Positions 1 to 5,576 of a stretch of 9,685 nucleotides of DNA are shown in pieces; within the stretch, counting starts at the first letter, position 1, and every line of letters begins with the position of its first letter. The notes below the pieces were generated by a model, which made no database searches, was not told where the DNA came from, and was given only the letters and a program-made list of their open reading frames with translations. Source of the stretch: Pseudomonadota bacterium (GTDB lineage: Bacteria > Myxococcota > Bradymonadia > UBA4248); NCBI GenBank assembly GCA_017613855.1, contig JAGACY010000340.1, forward strand, positions 1 through 9,685. The letters are read 5' to 3'. Position numbers and translations under genes: made by a program.

Positions 1-183
1 GAAAATGCTGAATATGTCGAAAGCATGCCCTTCCCGCTTCCTCTTGGGGATGTCTGCAGAATGATCGATATTGCCAGTTTCGAAGAATATATGCTGGATA
101 ATGTCCAAAAGGCAAATCATTCTCACGACACCGGAAAGGTGATTTTTGAAAGCGAAGATTTTTCCAAAGGCATTGAGTTTTAG
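1..183 (+). CDS. C-terminal end of an unrecognised protein (partial)
   Basis: Frame 1 is open from the first base to a TAG at 181-183 and gives 60 residues. The segment contains PFPLPLGDVCRMIDIASF and ends in FSKGIEF. Codon use resembles that of the neighbouring genes and there is no internal stop, so this is very likely the tail of a real gene that starts upstream of the window. I do not recognise the family; the visible part is acidic and shows no membrane segment or metal-binding motif. Its stop codon is separated by one base (184) from the stop of the convergent prepilin peptidase gene, so any transcription terminator for either gene would have to lie inside the other gene's coding sequence. 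Confidence 0.7.
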   Translation, partial: ENAEYVESMPFPLPLGDVCRMIDIASFEEYMLDNVQKANHSHDTGKVIFESEDFSKGIEF

Positions 184-184
184 T

Positions 185-1210
185 TTACATCAATCCCCAT
201 GGGGTGAGCGTGCCTCCGCTCATGAGAGGCAGCAAATATTTTCCGAAAAAGACATATTCGATGGCAGCAAGCGCGATAAATGGCCCAAAGGGTACGGCGA
301 GTTTGCCCGTTGAGACATCTTCATAATCCCTATCAGTTGTTGCAGATTCGTCGGATTTTTCTGCATTTTTGTCTTTGTCGACTTCTGCCTGTACTTCGTC
401 GGCAACCTGGTTCCTAAAAAGTCCTTGTTGTGTCTCGGTTTGCTGCGTTTTTTTGCCGAGAGCAATCGCTGCGAGCGCGATGATAATGCCTTGCAAACTG
501 GCCGCGAGCAGCACAAAAATGAGAGATTGCCAGCCCAAAAAAGCGCCGACCATGATCATCATCCAGATATCTCCGCCGCCCATCCCAATGCGCTTGGTCG
601 CCAAATAATATAGTCCTATGATGGCTGCGATCATACCGCCGCCAATGAGTGCACCCAGTATGGCATCCTTCCACTCAATGTTGCCCAGAACCGTCAGATA
701 GGGCCATGTTTCGGGCAATACAAAAGCTACAATGATGCCAAGGGCTGCAATCGGCAAAGCCACTTCGGGCGGAATTTCGGTCGTCTGATAGTCAATGACG
801 GCCAGGGCTAAACAACCGACGAGAAATATCAGCTGGCCGGCAAATAATACAAACAATCTCCAAAAAGCACCGTCCATTAATAAATTAATTAAATTGGGCT
901 CAAAGATTTGCCTGCAAAGGAAAAATCCAAAAACCGCACAGATAAACTCGATGATCGGATACTGTATCGATATTGGATTTTTGCATTTTCGGCATTTGCC
1001 CCGCAAAATCAGCCAGGATAGTACGGGAATATTATCGTAAGGTTTGATGCGCGATCCACATTTGGGGCATGTGCTCGGAGGCCAGGCAATCGACATGTGC
1101 TTTGGCACACGGTAGATCACGACGTTCGAAAAAGACCCGAGACATCCCGCAAACAACGTGCAAAATGTCAGCAGACAATAATAAAAGATATTCAGATTTT
1201 CAGGTTCCAT
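185..1210 (-). CDS. pilD: Prepilin peptidase / N-methyltransferase (A24 aspartic peptidase)
   Basis: This 341-residue inner-membrane enzyme should cleave the leader of type IV prepilins or type II secretion pseudopilins after the conserved Gly and then N-methylate the new N terminus. The N-terminal methylase part has the two CxxC pairs that bind zinc (C48/C51 and C73/C76), after the LGSFSNVVIYRVP motif at about 24-36. The two catalytic aspartates of the A24 family are D140 (in AVIDYQTTEIP) and D214 (in GMGGGDIW). The late FGPF motif is at 308-311. Several hydrophobic membrane segments are evident. The protein is longer than the usual 250-290 residues because of a charged insertion at about 253-302, rich in Gln, Glu, Asp and Lys, between two late membrane helices. 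The ATG lies 6 bases after the stop of the kinase-like lipoprotein gene. No Shine-Dalgarno sequence is visible (the bases before ATG are C-rich), so translation may be coupled to the upstream gene. No pilin or pilus ATPase gene is visible nearby, so which system it serves is unknown. Confidence 0.95.
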   Translation of the reverse strand: MEPENLNIFYYCLLTFCTLFAGCLGSFSNVVIYRVPKHMSIAWPPSTCPKCGSRIKPYDNIPVLSWLILRGKCRKCKNPISIQYPIIEFICAVFGFFLCRQIFEPNLINLLMDGAFWRLFVLFAGQLIFLVGCLALAVIDYQTTEIPPEVALPIAALGIIVAFVLPETWPYLTVLGNIEWKDAILGALIGGGMIAAIIGLYYLATKRIGMGGGDIWMMIMVGAFLGWQSLIFVLLAASLQGIIIALAAIALGKKTQQTETQQGLFRNQVADEVQAEVDKDKNAEKSDESATTDRDYEDVSTGKLAVPFGPFIALAAIEYVFFGKYLLPLMSGGTLTPWGLM

Positions 1211-1216
1211 TGGGGG

Positions 1217-2653
1217 TTATTCAAAAAAGAAGGTTTCGGCTTCGCCATTTTTGTCGATGCATTCCTGGACATAATCCAGATATTTCTGACGAAGGTTCCA
1301 GAATGTTTTGAATTTATCCTGCTCAAACTCAGTGGCATTGGGGAAAAGATAGTCCCGCATTTCATTTTCGTCGAAATTCTTAATGGCCAGATAGGTCGTT
1401 TTGGAAAATCTCGAAATCGAATGAAACCATTTATTGGGTTTTTCGTGTGGTGTTTGCGAGAATCCTGCGCCATTGTCGATGGACATAAAGCGGCCATTGG
1501 CAAACTGGCAGTTGACGCCATAAAGGGTCGGTGAACCGCTGAAGCGATCCCAGTTATTGATGAGATAATCGAATACCAGTAAATTCGAGATTTGTCGTGC
1601 CAAATCGTATTGGCTGAGATTCTCGAGGTGTGGTGCGAGCCTTTGGGCGTATTTCTCACCGCGCTTGTGCCGTTTGGCGATAATGGGGATGAGGTCTGAG
1701 GCAGGCTTTTGGAGGTCATCACGCGCCGTTCCCGGGTTGAGCCATGGCTGCCAGATATTTGAAAATTCGATGGGATATTCGGCAAAATCCTTGATCCATT
1801 CCTTGCGCGTGCCGTCGATGCGCGTTGTCCCATCGGGCAGCCGCGTGGGAATGATTTCTTCAAATTCACTTTTTAGATTTGCGGGATTGCGTGAATATAT
1901 TTTTGAAAAATCATTATAATCAAAATAGACGGGCAGATTGATGGGAATATTGAATCCGCATTTCATTTTGGGGCAAAGTTTATAAGCAGCAATTTCGGAT
2001 CGATAATTCGACTGATATCTTTTTTGGAATGGTTTATAAGCAGCAATCGTTTCACCGTCTTTGTAGAATTTATAAACCAGCGAGCTGCCGCCCCCAATGC
2101 GCTTTAAGCCGGTTAAATCCTCGCCAATCGTCATTTTGATGGGTTCAGCGTTGAGATTGGGATGATTTTTTATGGTTTCGTCGTAAGCAGCCCAAAGTTC
2201 ATCGGATGGACCAGATTTGAGTTCTGTTTCGTATAATAAACGCAGTGCTTCGTCGTATTGATTTTGTTCACGAAGGGCTGCGGCTTTTTGAATGGCATCC
2301 TGTACTTGCTGCGGATCTGCTTTAACCTGTTGGGCAGGCTTGGCTTCTTCAGGTGCTGGCTTGGTTTCTTCAGGGGCAGGCTGGGCTTCTTCTTTGGGAG
2401 ATTCAGCTTCGGCGGGTTCGTCAGCTTTTTGAGAAGCTTCGTCTGCAGAGTCTGCGGGCTGTGTCTCGGATTCCGGATTTGCGGGCTGAGTTTCGGATTC
2501 GGGAGCTTCTGGCTGTTCTGCAACCGTAGGGGCATTTTCTTTGACCAAATTGTCTGCATTTTTACCAAAGCAGGATGGCAGGCATAGCAGGCCCAAAGCA
2601 GCCATACAGAGGGTAAAATAGAAAGAAGAACCGCGAGAGAAGATATATTTCAT
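1217..2653 (-). CDS. Predicted lipoprotein with FAM20/Four-jointed-like secreted kinase domain
   Basis: This 478-residue protein starts with a signal peptide ending in a lipobox-like LPSC (Cys28), so it is probably a lipid-anchored exported protein. Residues 40-115 are a low-complexity Pro/Glu/Ala linker with internal repeats (PESETQPA twice at 51-67; a 7-residue PAPEE(T/A)K repeat at about 92-106). Residues 117-162 look helical and resemble a single TPR-like repeat. From about 175 to the end the protein looks like an atypical kinase: a Gly-rich loop (GGGSS, 187-191), a candidate ATP-binding Lys in AAYKPF (K207), a Glu in YRSEIAAYKL (E220), a catalytic-loop-like FDYLINNWDR (D369) and a DFG-like SIDNGAGF (D393). 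The FDYL..N.DR...DNG pattern matches the secreted FAM20C/Four-jointed/GASK1 kinases, and more distantly HipA. Function and substrate are inferred: it may phosphorylate proteins or sugars outside the cytoplasm, or be a pseudokinase. It lies 118 bases after the exonuclease gene and 6 bases before pilD. Only a weak AAGG, 13 bases before the ATG, serves as a ribosome site. Confidence 0.8.
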   Translation of the reverse strand: MKYIFSRGSSFYFTLCMAALGLLCLPSCFGKNADNLVKENAPTVAEQPEAPESETQPANPESETQPADSADEASQKADEPAEAESPKEEAQPAPEETKPAPEEAKPAQQVKADPQQVQDAIQKAAALREQNQYDEALRLLYETELKSGPSDELWAAYDETIKNHPNLNAEPIKMTIGEDLTGLKRIGGGSSLVYKFYKDGETIAAYKPFQKRYQSNYRSEIAAYKLCPKMKCGFNIPINLPVYFDYNDFSKIYSRNPANLKSEFEEIIPTRLPDGTTRIDGTRKEWIKDFAEYPIEFSNIWQPWLNPGTARDDLQKPASDLIPIIAKRHKRGEKYAQRLAPHLENLSQYDLARQISNLLVFDYLINNWDRFSGSPTLYGVNCQFANGRFMSIDNGAGFSQTPHEKPNKWFHSISRFSKTTYLAIKNFDENEMRDYLFPNATEFEQDKFKTFWNLRQKYLDYVQECIDKNGEAETFFFE

Positions 2654-2737
2654 AATTTTATGAAAACCTTTGAGTGAGAATTGATATATATTTTTTGCCG
2701 GCCGTATTGAGGCAGCGCCGAAATAGGACGGCGGCGA

Positions 2738-2759
2738 CGGCGTATGCGGAGCATAGCCG
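2738..2759. other. Hairpin between the exonuclease and kinase-like genes
   Basis: CGGC at 2738-2741 and TATGC at 2743-2747 pair with GCATA at 2751-2755 and GCCG at 2756-2759, giving a 9-bp stem with one bulged G and a 3-base loop. It lies in the 118-base gap (2654-2771) of the minus-strand unit, 13 bases beyond the exonuclease stop codon. No T-run follows it on either strand, so it is not a typical intrinsic terminator. It could stabilise or process the upstream mRNA. Nothing else clear is seen in this gap. Confidence 0.4.
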
Positions 2760-2771
2760 AACGCACAAAAA

Positions 2772-4877
2772 CTAATTTACAATATCTACAAAACGAAGGA
2801 GGAGCGTGCCTTCTTCGGGATTGATATGTTCGACTTGAACGGTGCAGAGCGTTCCGAGTGGCCAGCGCGTTTTGGTTGCCACGTTGGCGCGCCATTGTGT
2901 ATCGATGAGCACGACCTGGGCCATGTCGCCGCGTTCCGAGTTGTATTGCAGAATCATGGCCTGCAGGGGGGCGGTGCCAAGCTGCTTGAGATAGGCCAGT
3001 GTCGCGGTCTGATAGGCTTCCTGGGAAGCAGATTTTGCATGTGAAAGGCCGAGATCCGACTCGGAGAGCAAGGCATTGAACGTTTGTGCGTCATAGAGAG
3101 GAATGCCGTTAGCGAACCAGGATTCGAGCTGGTAATGGCAGAGCAAATCGGCATATCGTCTGAGCGGGCTCGTTGCCTGGAGATACTTTTCGAGGCCAAG
3201 GCCGGCATGGAGGCCGGGGGCCATGGATGAAGCGGCAGGCATCATCGAACGGCGCATGGCAAATGCACGCATCATGTCGTTGGGGAGTGCTTCGAGCGTT
3301 TCGGGACGCGGCATATTGACTGGCATTGGCTGGATGCGATAGAGCGCCGGGATTTCGTGTTCGAAGCAGAAATCTGCCGCGAGTGCGTTGGCCAGAATCA
3401 TACATTCGGAGACGAGCTGGCGGCTCATCATCGTCGTGTCGATGGGATGAAATTCGTAGAGTTGTGTCTGGGGGTTCCAGTCGAGTTTGTATTCGGGCAG
3501 ATCGATGTCGATCGCGCCGTGATTGCGACGGTTGGCTGCCGAAAACTCGCATATTTCCTGGACTATGCGAATTTCGTCCGAAAGGCTGTCGTTGCCTTCT
3601 TCGAGCATGCGTTCAACGGCATCGTAGGAAAGGCGGTGTTTAGATTCGACGACTGAGGGGATAATCTGGCGATCAATCAGGTTAAAATCCGCATCAAACG
3701 TCAGCATGAAGGAGATGGCATTGCGGCGCTGTCCCGGCATCAGGCTGAGTGCATTTTCGCTTAGAATGAGCGGCAGCATGGGAATGCGCATTTCGGGCAG
3801 ATAGATTGACGTCGCGCGGTGGCGCGCTTCCACTTCGAGCGCAGAACCGGGAACGATGGCTGCGGCAGGGGCAGCAATATGGACACCGAGGCGTACCTGA
3901 TGGTTTTCGAGTGGTTCGATGGAAATCGCATCATCGATATCCAATGTGCCGTTGTCATCGATGGAGAACAGATTGAGATGCGTTAAATCCGTGCGATTGG
4001 ATGATGCTTCCGGATTTTGATAGATTTTGAGGGCATCGCGTTCAAGTTCATCGGAGAAATGCGGTGCAATCTCATATTTGAGCATGGGAATATGGGTTTC
4101 GGGAAGCCAGTATCCGCAGTCGCGCAGGAAATGGCGAGCCCTGAAATGCGCAGTCCCAGAAAATCCGCGGTTGATGCGGTTTTGTAGGCTTTCGAGCAGA
4201 AATTCTGCCTCGACTTTGTCTTCGGCATCGGCACCCCAGATGGCGTATTGTTCGAGCATTTGCCAGGCATCGCGAACGGAAGAGTCCTGAAAGAAGCCGT
4301 CTTCGATGATGGTTTGCCTTTCTTCGGGAGGCATTTTAAGGAGTTTGACGGCCTCATCGACGAACGCGGCACGCCAGGCGTCTTTTTGCGCTTTGAGTTG
4401 CTGCTGGCGTTGTAAATCCTCGACAATAGCGGCCGGGCGAGGGGAGAGCTGACCGATTTGGAGCGTCTTAAAGTAGATGCGATCATTGCGAAGGGCACGA
4501 ATCATCGCAAGTTTTTGTGCAGCATCGGGCGTATCAAAACTGAGTGAAATAAGCTCGCTCATATCGATGGTTTCGTATTCTCCCGAAACGAGTTGCCATA
4601 ATTCTTCGATATCACAATGCTTTTCTATTTCGGTTGCGCGGAAATCTATGGAATTCAGCTCATTTTGAATGTTGCTCAAGGGGAGGCTCATCGAAACCCT
4701 CGAGCCAAGGCTGTATTGGATTTGCTTTGCCGGAAGGGAGATATCACGGCCTGCAGCATTGATCAGTTTGACTTTTCCGGTCTTCTCATCGGTATTTTGA
4801 ACCGCACCCAGATGAAACTTGCCTTTGTCCGCAAATTCGACAATTTCCCCTTCTTTGAAATGCATTTCAGACGCCAT
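2772..4877 (-). CDS. RNase II/RNase R-family 3'-5' exoribonuclease (RNB domain)
   Basis: This 701-residue cytoplasmic enzyme should degrade RNA processively from the 3' end to nucleoside monophosphates, using magnesium. The RNB core begins near residue 295. The four metal-binding aspartates have exactly the spacing of RNase II: D307, D313, D315 and D316 in SIDDNGTLDIDDAIS. Other active-site equivalents are Y418 (RLSYDAVERMLE), E491 (LVSECMILAN) and R573 (TSPLRRYADL). The last 60 residues (about 640-700) fit a small S1-like beta domain. The N terminus is unlike E. coli RNase II or RNase R: residues 5-55 look like a small SH3-like beta domain (FKEGEIVEFADKGKF) and about 165-260 are helical, a layout closer to organellar/cyanobacterial or Deinococcus-type RNB enzymes. 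The ATG at 4877 is preceded by AAAGGA with a 5-base spacer, which supports this start. It is the first gene of the minus-strand unit. Whether to call it RNase R or RNase II cannot be settled by eye, so no symbol is given. Confidence 0.93.
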   Translation of the reverse strand: MASEMHFKEGEIVEFADKGKFHLGAVQNTDEKTGKVKLINAAGRDISLPAKQIQYSLGSRVSMSLPLSNIQNELNSIDFRATEIEKHCDIEELWQLVSGEYETIDMSELISLSFDTPDAAQKLAMIRALRNDRIYFKTLQIGQLSPRPAAIVEDLQRQQQLKAQKDAWRAAFVDEAVKLLKMPPEERQTIIEDGFFQDSSVRDAWQMLEQYAIWGADAEDKVEAEFLLESLQNRINRGFSGTAHFRARHFLRDCGYWLPETHIPMLKYEIAPHFSDELERDALKIYQNPEASSNRTDLTHLNLFSIDDNGTLDIDDAISIEPLENHQVRLGVHIAAPAAAIVPGSALEVEARHRATSIYLPEMRIPMLPLILSENALSLMPGQRRNAISFMLTFDADFNLIDRQIIPSVVESKHRLSYDAVERMLEEGNDSLSDEIRIVQEICEFSAANRRNHGAIDIDLPEYKLDWNPQTQLYEFHPIDTTMMSRQLVSECMILANALAADFCFEHEIPALYRIQPMPVNMPRPETLEALPNDMMRAFAMRRSMMPAASSMAPGLHAGLGLEKYLQATSPLRRYADLLCHYQLESWFANGIPLYDAQTFNALLSESDLGLSHAKSASQEAYQTATLAYLKQLGTAPLQAMILQYNSERGDMAQVVLIDTQWRANVATKTRWPLGTLCTVQVEHINPEEGTLLLRFVDIVN

Positions 4878-4892
4878 GCTGTTCCTTTAGCC

Positions 4893-4907
4893 GGGAACTG
4901 AATTCCC
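4893..4907. other. Small inverted repeat in the exonuclease leader
   Basis: GGGAA (4893-4897) and TTCCC (4903-4907) flank a 5-base loop. It lies between the predicted transcription start of the minus-strand unit and its ribosome site. It could be a leader hairpin or a small operator. It is short and could be chance. Confidence 0.25.
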
Positions 4908-4919
4908 CGAAGCGCGGAC

Positions 4920-4948
4920 AGCATACGCGAAAAGTGAGGATTTAACAA
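4920..4948 (-). promoter_or_regulatory. Predicted sigma70-type promoter for the exonuclease-kinase-pilD unit
   Basis: On the minus strand a -35 TTGTTA (4943-4948) is followed by a 17-base spacer and a -10 TATGCT (4920-4925). The predicted start of transcription falls near 4912-4914, giving a leader of about 35 bases before the ATG at 4877. The -35 box ends only two bases from the heptad array at 4951, so anything bound to the array would touch this promoter. Confidence 0.55.
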
Positions 4949-4950
4949 TG

Positions 4951-5298
4951 GAAATGCGGAATTCGGAATTCGGAATTGAATTTACAGAACTCAAGGGGAA
5001 GTCAGTATTAATTCGGAATGCGCAATTCGGAATGCGCAATTGAATTTGCATAGCTTAAGGGAAAGTCTGAATTAATTCGGAATTCGGAATTCGGAATGCG
5101 GAATTGAAATTACAGAACTCAAGGGAAGGTGTGAATTAATTCGGAATGCGGAATGCGCAATGCGCAATTGAATTTGTAGAACTCAAGGAGGAGTCTGAAT
5201 TAATTCGGAATGCGCAATTCGCAATGCGCAATTGAATTTGCATAGCTTAAGGGAAAGTCTGAATTAATTCGGAATGCGGAATGCGGAATGCGGAATTG
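4951..5298. repeat. 64-bp-period hierarchical tandem array (6 blocks of 4 heptads, 5 spacers)
   Basis: This non-coding array has two nested periods. Six 28-bp blocks start at 4951, 5015, 5079, 5143, 5207 and 5271, each exactly four 7-bp repeats. The heptads follow G(G/C)AAT(T/G)C; the first (4951) reads GAAATGC, and the fourth of every block ends in G instead of C (GGAATTG or GCAATTG). Blocks are separated by five spacers of exactly 36 bp (4979-5014, 5043-5078, 5107-5142, 5171-5206, 5235-5270). All spacers end in ATTAATTC and share a central AAGG core. They fall into two types: one with CATAGCTTAAGGG (spacers 2 and 5, identical) and one with AGAACTCAAGG (spacers 1, 3 and 4). Total 348 = 5 x 64 + 28. 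The period is not a multiple of 3 and stops occur throughout, so it is not a translated repeat. Heptanucleotide tandem repeats are known in other bacteria, notably the cyanobacterial STRR elements, but I cannot assign this one to a known family. Confidence 0.95.
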
Positions 5299-5342
5299 GA
5301 TTTGCAAATAATCGTTCCTTTTTTATCCTTCTTCAATTGCGC

Positions 5343-5372
5343 TTGTCATGTCTCGCCCGGATATGGTAAAAT
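5343..5372 (+). promoter_or_regulatory. Predicted sigma70-type promoter for the surface-protein gene
   Basis: TTGTCA (5343-5348), an 18-base spacer and TAAAAT (5367-5372) form a plausible -35/-10 pair. Transcription would start near 5380, leaving a leader of roughly 195 bases before the ATG at 5577. The -35 box begins 45 bases after the last heptad block, so the array lies directly upstream. Confidence 0.5.
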
Positions 5373-5496
5373 AACAAAAAGGTTTTCTCTAAGTTAACTA
5401 AAAACTTGGATGAACGATGTTTGGTAGTCTAGCTGTTGGGGGCTGAGTAGTGCTGAATGCATGTTTGCAGTAAAAAGCCGCCGAAAGCGAGCCGTA

Positions 5497-5511
5497 TTTG
5501 CCGAAGGCAAA
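5497..5511 (+). other. Hairpin in the long 5' leader
   Basis: TTTGCC (5497-5502) and GGCAAA (5506-5511) pair perfectly around a GAA triloop. It lies in the stretch 5373-5576, which has no gene that I can support. Just upstream, CCGAAAGCGAGCCG (5481-5494) resembles the CCGAAGGC part of this hairpin. The leader may be structured, but I recognise no known riboswitch consensus. Confidence 0.4.
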
Positions 5512-5576
5512 AAGTCGAGCAATATCAGGAATATACGAAACAAATTCAATCCTGGGAAATATAGGAGATAGAAAGT

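Noticed and set aside
1192..1869. 225-residue minus-strand frame overlapping the kinase-like gene
   Set aside because: It is an alternative frame of the same strand, Ser/Arg/Pro-rich with no family motif, while the main frame has a signal peptide and kinase motifs.
1217..2653. HipA-type toxin kinase
   Set aside because: HipA is cytoplasmic and paired with HipB; here there is a lipobox, a Pro/Glu linker and no antitoxin-like gene. The resemblance is at the level of the distant kinase fold.
2738..2759. Intrinsic terminator between the exonuclease and kinase-like genes
   Set aside because: The stem is good but no T-run follows on either strand; the A/T-rich run near 2691-2696 is on the wrong side of the GC-rich region for the minus strand.
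4951..5298. CRISPR array
   Set aside because: The 28 + 36 = 64 bp period is CRISPR-like, but the 36-bp segments are homologous to one another rather than unique, the 28-bp blocks are made of internal heptads and vary from copy to copy, and there are no cas genes in the window.
5461..5520. Cyclic-di-GMP (GEMM) or other known riboswitch
   Set aside because: Fragments such as AAAGCCGCCG recall GEMM, but the conserved core and paired stems of that class cannot be laid out on this sequence.
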